Below are positions 7,554 to 15,708 of a stretch of DNA of 21,476 nucleotides, piece by piece. This DNA is from Lentzea sp. (GTDB lineage: Bacteria; Actinomycetota; Actinomycetes; Mycobacteriales; Pseudonocardiaceae). How positions within the stretch are numbered: position 1 is the stretch's first letter; every line of letters starts with the position of its first letter. Under the pieces are notes generated by a model. The model ran no database searches, was not told the origin of the DNA, and worked only from the letters and a program-made list of their open reading frames with translations. The position numbers were made by a program, and so were the translations under genes. The stretch spans positions 1-21,476 of the forward strand of contig JASLAV010000584.1 in the NCBI GenBank assembly GCA_030146905.1, given 5' to 3'.

Positions 7554-9005
7554 ATGTCGCCGGTGGACAACCTCATCGACGAGCAGCGCGCGGCAGCGGA
7601 CAGGACGTCCGGTCCCGGCCGAGTCGTCCCGCTCTGCAAGCTCGGCCAGGCGCTGGTACAACGCTTTTCCTTCAACGGGATGAGGGCGCCCGGCGCTCTG
7701 CCCGATCTCAACGAGGCCGTCGCGGCGTTCCAGGAGGCGCGCGAACACTTGTCGGGTGACGACCCGCTGCGGGGCAACGTGGGCATGCTGCTCGGTTTCG
7801 CGCACGCCGCCCGCGCCATTTACCTCAACGACGGCAAGGACGAGAGCGCCGCGATCGAGTGCTTGGAGGAGTCGCTGAGCATCGGGAAACTGCCGAAGAC
7901 GCAGGAGGTCGCGGCGCGAGTCATTCTCGGCACGCAGTACGTGCGCCGGGCGATGACGCCATCGGCGGTGAACAGCATGCTGCTGGGCAGTCTGACCGGC
8001 GGAGCGGTCACGGCCGACCTGCTCGCCGACGTCGATCGCGCCGAGGCGTGCTTCCAGGTGGTGCTGAACCAGTCGTCGATCAGCGCGGACGTCGTCGAGC
8101 AGTGCCGGCTGATGATCGAGATGACCGAGGCCGTCCGGATCATGTGCGGCGGCTCCTCCGGTTCGCTGAACATGGGGAACATCGCCGACTTCATGCGACG
8201 GCTCCAGGACATGCAGGCCCGCATGTCCTCCGTGAGCCAGCCGGGGTTCGGCGCCTTCAACCTCGGCGACGCGTTCGAGATCAGCAACGAGAATTCGGAC
8301 AAGCTCTACGGCTCGACACCGGCCACCCGCCCGTTGCTCGTGATGACCGAGGCCGACCCCCGCGACGAAGAGCCGGCGGCACCGCTGGTCGTGGAGGAAG
8401 AACCCATCCCCGGTGTCGCCGACCTGAGGAAGTCCCTGCGCGAACGGCTCTCGCTCACCGCACCGGTGTGGGAGTCCGCGGCCGCGCTGCTCGTTCCCGG
8501 CACCGCCACACCGCCGGCGGACGTCGTCGACGACGCTCTGGCGCTCGCCAGCACCATCGTCGACGCCGAGACCGGCTCCGCACCGGAGGACGCGGGCGTC
8601 GACCAGTTCGTGCTGGCCGTGCTGCTCCACCTACGCCACGCGCTGGACAGCGGCGCCGATGGAACGGACCTGCACGCCGCGGCCGACGCGTTGCTCGCGG
8701 CAGCACGCCTGATCCCGTCCGACCACGCGGCCGCCGTGGTGGTCATGCGCTCGCTCGGAGCGCTCCTCGACACCGGCAGCCCGTTCGGCGGTGTGCTGGA
8801 CCGGGTCGCGGCCGGGATGGCCGGCAGGTTCGACGCGGTGCTCGGCACCGTCACCGACGAGGACGACCGGGCGGACCTCAACGCGTTGCGCAGCGTCTGC
8901 CGCGCGGTGTGGGCCGTTGCGGACGCGAACAAGGCGGTCGCGAACGTCTCGCCGCGCTACCCGTGGCCCGACGCCCTCAAGGCCACCGCGCGGACGATGG
9001 GATGA
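7554..9005 (+). CDS. Unrecognised 483-aa helical-repeat (TPR-like) protein
   Basis: ATG 7554 follows a strong GGAGGA (7543-7548). The N-terminal half (to about residue 190) reads as TPR-like helix pairs, such as LNEAVAAFQEAREHL and DRAEACFQVVL. A loop with Met, Gly and Ser follows (MCGGSSGSLNMGN), then an acidic linker (about residues 262-285) and a second helical block to the end. No enzymatic motif, signal peptide or membrane segment is seen. The overall layout resembles the non-catalytic part of TPR-CHAT proteins, so it could be a CHAT-less paralogue or an adaptor. It lies 39 bp after the CHAT gene and only 4 bp before the regulator gene, which strongly suggests joint translation. Confidence 0.8.
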   Translation: MSPVDNLIDEQRAAADRTSGPGRVVPLCKLGQALVQRFSFNGMRAPGALPDLNEAVAAFQEAREHLSGDDPLRGNVGMLLGFAHAARAIYLNDGKDESAAIECLEESLSIGKLPKTQEVAARVILGTQYVRRAMTPSAVNSMLLGSLTGGAVTADLLADVDRAEACFQVVLNQSSISADVVEQCRLMIEMTEAVRIMCGGSSGSLNMGNIADFMRRLQDMQARMSSVSQPGFGAFNLGDAFEISNENSDKLYGSTPATRPLLVMTEADPRDEEPAAPLVVEEEPIPGVADLRKSLRERLSLTAPVWESAAALLVPGTATPPADVVDDALALASTIVDAETGSAPEDAGVDQFVLAVLLHLRHALDSGADGTDLHAAADALLAAARLIPSDHAAAVVVMRSLGALLDTGSPFGGVLDRVAAGMAGRFDAVLGTVTDEDDRADLNALRSVCRAVWAVADANKAVANVSPRYPWPDALKATARTMG

Positions 9006-9009
9006 CGAC

Positions 9010-11862
9010 GTGGCCGAACTGGTCGGACGTGACTACGAGATCACCCTCCTGACGGAGCTGCTCGCCGGGGTGGAGCGCAAGACCCCGGCTTTCGTCCTGG
9101 TGAGCGGCGACGCCGGAGTCGGCAAGTCCCGGCTGGTCGCGGAGTTCAGCGACCGGGCCCGCTCGTCCGGGGCGGTCGTGCTCGCGGGCGGTTGCCTGGA
9201 GCTCGACGGCGGGGTGATTCCGTACGGGCCGCTGGTCGAGGCGTTGCGGCTGCTCGTGCGCCGGCACGGCGAGCAGGAGGCACACCAGCTGGCCGGGCCT
9301 GCCTGGGCCGAGCTGGGCGCGCTCATCGCCGACTTCACCGACGCCGAGCCCACCGCTTCGATGCTGGGGGCCCAGACCCGCGTCTTCGGCGCGGTGTCGC
9401 GGTTGCTGGACCACATCGGCGAGCAGGCGCCCCTCGTCCTCGTGTTCGAGGACGTCCAGTGGGCCGACACCGCGACGCTCGACCTGATGGCCTACCTCGC
9501 ACTCACCTCATCCGATCAGCGGCTGATGTTGTTGTGCAGCCACAGGTCCAAGCTGCCGGCCCGGCACCCGTTGCGCACCAAGCTCGCGAAACCCGAACTG
9601 ACCAGGCGCGCGCACAAGATCGGTCTCGAACCGTTCACGAGCTGGGAGTCACGCGTCTTCGTGACCGCGCTCAGCCGCGGTGAGGTGAGCCCGGAACGGG
9701 CCGACCGCTTCTTCGAACTGGCGGAGGGCAACCCCTACTTCACCGAACAGCTGCTCGCCGCCGGACCCGGCTCGCAGGTGCCGGAGTCGTTGTCCGACCT
9801 CATGCTCATGCGGCTCATGCGGCTCGGTGAGAACGCGACGAGCGTCGTGCGGGTCGCCGCCGTCGCGGGACGCCGGGTCAGCGACCGGCTGCTGGCCAGG
9901 ATCTCCCGCCTGGACGACGCCGTGCTCGACACGGCACTCGCCGAGTGCCTCGACCAGGGCGTGCTCGTCGAGGAGACCGTCGACGACTCGTACCGCTTCC
10001 AACACGCCCTGCTGCGCGACACCGCCTACCGCACAGTGCTCTCCCGCGAACGCAAGCGGCTGCACGCGGCACTCGCGGAAGCTCTCGCGGAGGAGGTCGA
10101 GCACAACCCGCACGTGCTGTCCGAGCTCGCCTACCACTGGTCGGCCGCGGACAGGACGCCCGAGGCGCTGCGGGCCGCCGTCGCAGCGGGTGACCTGGCG
10201 ATGCGGGTGCGTGCCTTCCAGGACGCGGAGACCCAGTACGCGCGGGCGTTGCGGCTCTGGTCACGGCAACCCGACGCCGAACCCGTCGCGGGGGTCAGCC
10301 GGGCCGCGGTGCTCACCGCCGCGGCCGACGCGGCGCGCTGGGCGGGACACCTGGCCCCGGCGGTGGCCTGGATGGAGGAGGCGGTCTCGCAGTCACCCCT
10401 CGACGGCAAGCTCCACGAACGCCTCGGCAACTACCGGTGGGAGGCGGGATTCGACGCCGAGAGCGTCGAGGCCTACCGCGAGGCGCACCGGTTGCTCAGC
10501 CAGGGCCCGCCCAGCCCGGTCGGGTCACGGGCGATGTCAGCCCTGGCCACCGCGGAGGTCAAGAACGCCAACTACACCAAGGCGCTCGCCATGGCACGGG
10601 AGGCAGAACGCGAAGCGCACGCGGCGGGCGCGCCGGCCGAGGTGGGTCGCGCCAGGAACAGCTCGGGGCTCGCGCGCGTGCTTCTCGGCGAACACGACGA
10701 AGGCATCCGCGAGCTTCGCGACGCCAAGCGGATCGCGGAGGAGACCGACCACCTCGAGGACATGCTCCGGGCCAGCGCCAACCTCGGGGTGTGCCTGGAA
10801 CGGGCGGGGCACGTGGCCGAGGCCGTCGAGATCTTCCGCGCCGCCCTGGACAGGAGCCGCGAGCTCGGCGTGCTCGGCTCGCGGCACGCCGGCCTGCTCG
10901 CGAACAACGCCTGCGCGACGCTGTTCCTCGTCGGCGGCTGGGACGAGGCGGAACAGCTGATCAGGGAGGTCCTGCGCTACCACCCCGCGCGGGAGACGAC
11001 GTTCCAGCGGCTCACGAAAGCCGAGATGGACATCGCGACCGGGAGGTACGCCGAAGCGGAAGAGCTGCTGGAGAGCGTGCGGAACCACCCGAGCGCACAA
11101 CCGAAGTTCCTCAGCCCGCTCTACCGCTGCCTCGCCGAGCTCGCCGCCCGGCAGGGCGACGCCGCCGGAGCGATCGAGACCGTGCGGCGCGGCATCGAGG
11201 CGATCTCCGGCCGCGAGGACGACCTCCTCGTCCTGCAGCTGTGCGCCTGCGGCCTCGGCATCGCGGCGGACCACCGCGATCACACCACGGACCTCCCGTC
11301 CGTGGTCGAGGACCTGCTCGCCAGAGCGGCGGCCGTCGCCACCGAGGACCACGAAGCCTCCGTGCTGGCAGCGTGGTGCGCGGCGGAGGGCGAGAGGTAC
11401 AAGGGCGTGGACACCCCCGCCACCTGGCACACCGTCGCCGAGGGGTGGCGTGCGCTGGACCGGCCCTACCCGATGGCGCGCGCCTTGACACGGCTGGTGC
11501 CCGCCGCCGTGCGGGCGGGCGAGAAGGACCTCGCGGCGCACACCGCCGCGGAAGCCTCCGACGTGGCAGAGCGACTCGGCGCCGGCCCGCTCGCCATCGA
11601 GATAGCCGCGTTGCGGCGCAAGCACAAGCTGCAGCCACGCACAGCCCCTTCCGAGCGGCACGCGTTCCACCTCACGACGCGCGAGCTCGACGTCCTGCGA
11701 GAGCTCAGCCACGGGCTGACGAGCAGCGAGATCGCCAACCGGCTCTACGTCACCAAGGCCACCGTCGGCACCCACCTGTCCAACGCCTACCGAAAACTCG
11801 GCGTCGAAGGCAAGTACCAGGCGATCGCCAAGATGCGCGCCATCGGCCTGTTCGACGACTGA
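9010..11862 (+). CDS. LAL-type AAA ATPase / LuxR transcriptional regulator
   Basis: GTG 9010 gives a protein of 950 aa beginning MAELVGRD, the usual LAL start. The frame is open further upstream, but that part only overlaps the previous gene. Walker A GDAGVGKS is at residues 33-40, Walker B VLVFED at 143-148 with the DVQWAD motif behind it. A long helical TPR-like region spans about 350-850, and a LuxR/GerE helix-turn-helix lies at 886-945 (LTTRELDVLREL, SSEIANRLYVTKATVGTHLSNAYRKL). Such proteins are STAND-like switches that bind ATP and a ligand, then oligomerise and activate transcription. Here the regulator sits between the two proteases, so it may control this operon and perhaps physically sense a trigger. 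Its target sites could be the repeats near 3552. Confidence 0.93.
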   Translation: MAELVGRDYEITLLTELLAGVERKTPAFVLVSGDAGVGKSRLVAEFSDRARSSGAVVLAGGCLELDGGVIPYGPLVEALRLLVRRHGEQEAHQLAGPAWAELGALIADFTDAEPTASMLGAQTRVFGAVSRLLDHIGEQAPLVLVFEDVQWADTATLDLMAYLALTSSDQRLMLLCSHRSKLPARHPLRTKLAKPELTRRAHKIGLEPFTSWESRVFVTALSRGEVSPERADRFFELAEGNPYFTEQLLAAGPGSQVPESLSDLMLMRLMRLGENATSVVRVAAVAGRRVSDRLLARISRLDDAVLDTALAECLDQGVLVEETVDDSYRFQHALLRDTAYRTVLSRERKRLHAALAEALAEEVEHNPHVLSELAYHWSAADRTPEALRAAVAAGDLAMRVRAFQDAETQYARALRLWSRQPDAEPVAGVSRAAVLTAAADAARWAGHLAPAVAWMEEAVSQSPLDGKLHERLGNYRWEAGFDAESVEAYREAHRLLSQGPPSPVGSRAMSALATAEVKNANYTKALAMAREAEREAHAAGAPAEVGRARNSSGLARVLLGEHDEGIRELRDAKRIAEETDHLEDMLRASANLGVCLERAGHVAEAVEIFRAALDRSRELGVLGSRHAGLLANNACATLFLVGGWDEAEQLIREVLRYHPARETTFQRLTKAEMDIATGRYAEAEELLESVRNHPSAQPKFLSPLYRCLAELAARQGDAAGAIETVRRGIEAISGREDDLLVLQLCACGLGIAADHRDHTTDLPSVVEDLLARAAAVATEDHEASVLAAWCAAEGERYKGVDTPATWHTVAEGWRALDRPYPMARALTRLVPAAVRAGEKDLAAHTAAEASDVAERLGAGPLAIEIAALRRKHKLQPRTAPSERHAFHLTTRELDVLRELSHGLTSSEIANRLYVTKATVGTHLSNAYRKLGVEGKYQAIAKMRAIGLFDD

Positions 11863-11894
11863 CCGGCACCGCACGCCCACCTGGGAGGAACACC

Positions 11895-14336
11895 ATGGCG
11901 CGCAAAGCACTGCTCATAGGCTCGGCCACCGAGGGCCTCACCGGCGTCGGCAACGACGTCACCGCGATGGACAAGGCCTTGGCGCGATGGGGCTTCACGT
12001 CCGTCCGATGTGAACAGGAGGACGCGACGAGAGCCGGAATCCTCGACGCCTACGAGCTCCTCATCGGCCAGGCCCGTCCCGACGACGCGATCGTCATCTT
12101 CTACAGCGGGCACGGTGGCTACGCGCCCGACCCCGAACTGGGCCACGGCACACCGGGACCCGGTGCGCTCCAGCTCATCGTCCCGACCGACCACGACAGC
12201 ACCACCGCCACCGACTTCCGCTACATCACCGCCACGGAGCTGTCGGTCCTGCTCGCCAGGCTGACCGAACGCACCCAGAACGTCACCGTCGTGCTCGACT
12301 GCTGCCACGCCGGCCACATGTCCCGCACCTTCCCCGTGCCGGGGCAACGCGTCAAAGCACTCCCCCGCGCGGTCAACGCCGATCTCATCCGATCGCACCT
12401 CGACACCCTGCGGGCCGAAGGACTCGCCATCGAGTTGTGGCGCCCGCCCGGCAACCCGCACGCCGTCCGCATGGTCGCGTGCGCACCGGAGCACCGCGCG
12501 TTCGAGGCGGCCAACGTCGACGGCGTGCAGATGGGCTTCCTCACCGACGCGCTCACCCGCACGCTCGACGAACTGCACGACAGCGACATGAACGCCTCGT
12601 GGACGACCGTCGCGGAACGGGTCCGGCAACGGGTCCTCGAAGTCTGGACGGGACAACGGCCCGAGGTCGAAGGCCCGGCCCAGCGGATCGTGTTCAGCAC
12701 CGACGAGCTCGAGCCGCTGGTCGCGTTCCCGGTCACCTCGGTCCGCGGCGGCGTCGTCCGCGTCGCGGGCGCCGTGCTGGCCGGGGTGCGCCGCGGCGAC
12801 CACTTCGTCGTGATGCCCGACGACTCCCCCGCCCCCGACGACCACCGCAAGATCGGTGACGTGCTCGTGGACAGCGTGGACGCACAGGCCGCCTACGGAA
12901 CGCTCGTCCCGTCCGCACCCGTGCCACTGGGCGCCAGGGCGCACCTGGTCCGCACAGCGCTGCCGGCGCTCCCGGTGCGGATGGCCGGCCACCCGCACCT
13001 CACCGCTCTCGCCGAGGCCGTCGACCCGGTCCCGTTCCTGCGGATCGCGGAGAAGGACGCCACCGCACCTCTCCGGGTGGAGGTGGACGACGACGGCCTC
13101 ACCGTGCACGACGAGATCGGCCCCCTGCACACCCCCCGCCCCGCGGACGCGGCGGGAACGGCACAGCTCGTGGGCGACCTCACCCGGCTGGGACGGGCCC
13201 ACGTGCTGAAGCGGCTCAGCGAGCCCGCCGGGCTGACCCTGCCGACATCGGTGTCGATCACGTTCTCCCGGGTCGTGCAGGGAGTCACCACCAGGCTCCC
13301 CCTCTCCGGCGCCACCGTCCACAGCGGACAGTCGATCTGCGTGGAGGTGCGCAACGACGGCCACGACACCATCTACGTCTCCCTGCTCGACATCGGCGTC
13401 TCGGCGAAGATCTCGGTGCTCAACGGCTCTCTGACACCAGGAGGCGTGCGCCTGGACCCCGGCGTCAAGTACGTCTTCGGGGCCAACGACGTCGCCGGTG
13501 GCCTGCCGGGCATGAGGGTGAGCTGGCCGGAGTCCGTACCGGACGTCGGTCCGCGCGGGGAGACGATGCTCGTCCTGGTCACCGAGGAACCGACGGAGAC
13601 CAGGATGCTGGAGCAGGGCGGGCTCCGGGACCTGGTGATGTCCCAGCTCGAACACCGCCTGTGGCAGGTCAGCCCGTCATCGGACCGCGAGGTGGAACCA
13701 CCCGCCGGCCGGCCGGTCCGGTTCGCCGTCCGCTCCGTCGACTTCGACCTGGACCCCGGCTCAGCCTCCGTCGACGAGCGAGCGGTCTTCCAGGTGGACG
13801 ACCGCCCCGCCGAGGGAACGATCCCGCCGATCGGCAGGACCCCCGTCTCCCTGTCCCTCTCCGGGCTCGTGGCGCACCACAACCGTTCCGCCCGCGACAC
13901 CGACGTCCGGCTCGACGCCCTCGTCATCACCAACGACGAGACGGGCAGGCCGGCCGCGTACACCAGGACCGAGCACTTCAGCGGGATCACCGACGGCGCG
14001 AACCTGCCCCTGTCCCGCGTCCCGGTCTTCCAGGGCGACGCACTCGACCACCTGGACGTCGCCGTGTGGATCTCCGCCAACGGGCAGGACCGGCCGGATC
14101 TCGGCACACTGCTGCGGCAGGCGGCACCGAACCGCCGATCGGTGTCCACAATGGTCGACAGCGCGCATCGGGTGCTCGCGGACGTGCTCGGCGAGGCCAC
14201 CGGTGTCTACCGCGACACGGTGACCGACCGCGTGCCGGGCTCGTTCCTCGTCCGCGCCCAGGACTTCACCTTCCGCTGCGACGTCGCGGCCGGCAGCGGT
14301 CCGTCAGGAAAGGGGCAGACCCACACCCGACCGTGA
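11895..14336 (+). CDS. Caspase-like (peptidase C14) protein with C-terminal beta domains
   Basis: The start is ATG 11895, behind GGGAGGA (11883-11889), giving 813 aa; the frame is open much further upstream but only within the LAL gene. The N-terminal p20-like caspase fold has His73 in FYSGHGG and Cys137 in VVLDCCHAGH, the metacaspase-type DCC motif, with Cys137 as probable nucleophile. It ends near residue 270. A middle region (about 280-440) is unassigned. Residues about 453-575 look like the beta-sandwich DUF4384 domain often found after bacterial caspases. A last beta-rich part (about 610-800) is unfamiliar. Prokaryotic caspase homologues are cytoplasmic proteases tied to stress and cell death. 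It follows the LAL gene by 32 bp and precedes the 82-aa gene by 10 bp. Confidence 0.93.
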   Translation: MARKALLIGSATEGLTGVGNDVTAMDKALARWGFTSVRCEQEDATRAGILDAYELLIGQARPDDAIVIFYSGHGGYAPDPELGHGTPGPGALQLIVPTDHDSTTATDFRYITATELSVLLARLTERTQNVTVVLDCCHAGHMSRTFPVPGQRVKALPRAVNADLIRSHLDTLRAEGLAIELWRPPGNPHAVRMVACAPEHRAFEAANVDGVQMGFLTDALTRTLDELHDSDMNASWTTVAERVRQRVLEVWTGQRPEVEGPAQRIVFSTDELEPLVAFPVTSVRGGVVRVAGAVLAGVRRGDHFVVMPDDSPAPDDHRKIGDVLVDSVDAQAAYGTLVPSAPVPLGARAHLVRTALPALPVRMAGHPHLTALAEAVDPVPFLRIAEKDATAPLRVEVDDDGLTVHDEIGPLHTPRPADAAGTAQLVGDLTRLGRAHVLKRLSEPAGLTLPTSVSITFSRVVQGVTTRLPLSGATVHSGQSICVEVRNDGHDTIYVSLLDIGVSAKISVLNGSLTPGGVRLDPGVKYVFGANDVAGGLPGMRVSWPESVPDVGPRGETMLVLVTEEPTETRMLEQGGLRDLVMSQLEHRLWQVSPSSDREVEPPAGRPVRFAVRSVDFDLDPGSASVDERAVFQVDDRPAEGTIPPIGRTPVSLSLSGLVAHHNRSARDTDVRLDALVITNDETGRPAAYTRTEHFSGITDGANLPLSRVPVFQGDALDHLDVAVWISANGQDRPDLGTLLRQAAPNRRSVSTMVDSAHRVLADVLGEATGVYRDTVTDRVPGSFLVRAQDFTFRCDVAAGSGPSGKGQTHTRP

Positions 14337-14346
14337 GGACGAGACC

Positions 14347-14595
14347 ATGGCCGACACCAACGCCGCCAAGGACTGGTACGTCACCATCGACGGCTACACC
14401 TGGCTGGCCCACCCGGCGAGCATCGCCCAGGTGATCGAGGACGTCGAGCTGGCGATGACCAAGGGCACCACGGCCCGCCTGTCGCTGGAGACCAGGGACA
14501 ACGGCACCGTCACCGTGTTCTTCAACGGCAAGCTCGTGAAGAGCGTCGTCATCGACAACGACGGTGGGCCGAAGCCCACCGAGATCGCCGGGTGA
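14347..14595 (+). CDS. Small 82-aa protein of unknown function, last gene of the protease operon
   Basis: ATG 14347 lies 10 bp after the caspase stop with a GAGGACGAG stretch (14334-14342) as ribosome site. The protein is acidic to neutral with no signal peptide, cysteine or membrane helix. It starts with WYVTIDGYTWLAHP, has a short helix (IAQVIEDVELAMTKG), and then two strands (ARLSLETRDNG, TVTVFFNGKLVKSVVID). I do not recognise the family. Codon use and GC-rich third positions fit a real gene. As a tiny partner behind a caspase gene it may be a substrate, inhibitor or adaptor; that is inference. A strong hairpin follows 28 bp after its stop. Confidence 0.75.
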   Translation: MADTNAAKDWYVTIDGYTWLAHPASIAQVIEDVELAMTKGTTARLSLETRDNGTVTVFFNGKLVKSVVIDNDGGPKPTEIAG

Positions 14596-14623
14596 GCACC
14601 GCACGCCGCCGATCGACCTTACC

Positions 14624-14670
14624 CACCGCGAAGAGCGGGCCGACCTCCAGCCGGCCCGCTCTTCGCGGTG
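14624..14670 (+). terminator. Perfect 19-bp stem hairpin terminator
   Basis: Arms 14624-14642 and 14652-14670 are exact reverse complements (CACCGCGAAGAGCGGGCCG), with a 9-nt loop. No long T-tract follows, which is common for actinomycete terminators. It lies just after the last gene of the protease operon and may also act on the convergent transcript from 15659. Confidence 0.8.
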
Positions 14671-14789
14671 TCTGCGAGGGTTGGACTGGCGGTGTTTCGC
14701 CGGACTCGTTGTTCTGCCTCGGTTGGATTTTAGTCCACACTGAACTTATAGAGACAAATGCCGCCATGTGCTGCTTCGCCACGACCGGA
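14671..14789. promoter_or_regulatory. AT-rich orphan promoter-like stretch, 119 bp
   Basis: Between the terminator and the next gene's stop there is an unusually AT-rich patch. TTGGAT (14723-14728) and TATAGA (14747-14752) are separated by 18 bp, a plausible sigma-70 pair on the plus strand. No real plus-strand gene follows; transcription would run antisense into the minus-strand gene 14790-15659. It may be a chance match or an antisense RNA promoter. Confidence 0.3.
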
Positions 14790-15659
14790 TCAGCCGACGT
14801 CGACGGTGAGGGCCGCCCTGTGCACCTTGCCGCCGTGCGCGAACTCCAGGAACAGCCGGTACTCCCCCCGGTCGGCGAACACCGCCTGGAAGCTCAGCTC
14901 CCCGTCGTGCAGCGGGATCCCCGCCAGCTCCACCGGGTGCAGGTGCGTGGCGGACAGCAGCATGGTGTGGAATCCGGTCATGTGCCCGTTGGCGCCGAGG
15001 TGGGGTTCCAGCGCGCTCACCGGGCTGCCGTCCGGAGTGCGGATCGACAGGCGCAGCGCCTTGGCTCGCGTGGCCGCCGGCCTGGCCGGTTCGTCGACGC
15101 GCACCACGGTGTAGCCGTCGGCGGTCCTGGTTTCCGCCGCCGGTGCGGGTACGGGGACCGGCGGCGTGTCGCCGGGGACGCTGAAGGGCACGCCCAGCAC
15201 CACCGGGTGCCGGGCGTCCTTGGTGTCGAGGGGTACGAACTCGGCGAACATCCGGTACGCGCCGCCGTCGGGCAGCGCGAGCGTGGTGCGCCAGGTGTCG
15301 CCGTCCAGGACGGGGTGCAGGTGCTCGAAGACGTTCATGTCCTCACGAACGGTGAAGAAGTGCATCTGCTTGGTCTGGTTGTCCAGGAAGCGGGTCACGG
15401 GTGTGCCGGTGCTGTCGAGGATCCTGAACGCCACGGGTACCGCGGGGCCGCGGCTCGCGGGCGTGGTGACCCGTTCGAACCGGTAACCGCTCTCCACTTC
15501 GGACAGACCGTCGCCGTGCGCGGCCGGTACGAGGTCCACCGCCTGCTGCCGGTGGGTGGAATGTCCCGCGGACGGCTGTGCCATCACGTAGACGCCGGCC
15601 GCCGCCAGCAGTAGCGCCAGGGACGCGAAGAGCCAGTCCGTGAAACGCAACTTGCGCAT
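14790..15659 (-). CDS. Membrane-anchored extracytoplasmic protein with His/Met motifs (metal-handling-like)
   Basis: This 289-aa protein starts at ATG 15659; on the coding strand GAGGAG lies 6 nt before it. An N-terminal hydrophobic segment (residues 8-28) is a signal anchor or signal peptide. The rest is extracytoplasmic and consists of two related beta domains. The first has M99, H100, M108 and FEHLHP (H113, H115). The second has H220, H226, M227, H231, M233 and THLHP (H239, H241). Each is followed by a GxYRxFxEF strand (GAYRMFAEF and GEYRLFLEF). This pattern fits secreted YtkA/FixH-like proteins thought to handle copper or other soft metals. Metal binding is inferred from residues only. 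The minus-strand remnant at 15709-16006 lies 49 bp upstream and may once have been in the same operon. Confidence 0.85.
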   Translation of the reverse strand: MRKLRFTDWLFASLALLLAAAGVYVMAQPSAGHSTHRQQAVDLVPAAHGDGLSEVESGYRFERVTTPASRGPAVPVAFRILDSTGTPVTRFLDNQTKQMHFFTVREDMNVFEHLHPVLDGDTWRTTLALPDGGAYRMFAEFVPLDTKDARHPVVLGVPFSVPGDTPPVPVPAPAAETRTADGYTVVRVDEPARPAATRAKALRLSIRTPDGSPVSALEPHLGANGHMTGFHTMLLSATHLHPVELAGIPLHDGELSFQAVFADRGEYRLFLEFAHGGKVHRAALTVDVG

Positions 15660-15708
15660 GATCGCTCCTCGAGCGGGTGGACGGCGGCGCCGCCCGCCCG
15701 CGTCCGGG

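Noticed and set aside
6510..8630. Long minus-strand open frame opposite the CHAT and 483-aa genes
   Set aside because: Same shadow pattern, no ribosome site or domain; the plus strand has catalytic motifs.
8791..9009. Extended N-terminus of the LAL regulator
   Set aside because: The translated extension only mirrors the 3' end of the previous gene, and LAL proteins usually begin right at the ELVGRD motif.
10437..11894. Upstream extension of the caspase reading frame
   Set aside because: Arg/Gly-rich shadow of the LAL gene; ATG 11895 has a strong ribosome site and starts the caspase fold.
14758..15114. 118-codon plus-strand frame after the AT-rich island
   Set aside because: It runs antisense through the conserved His-motif gene and has no recognisable sequence features.
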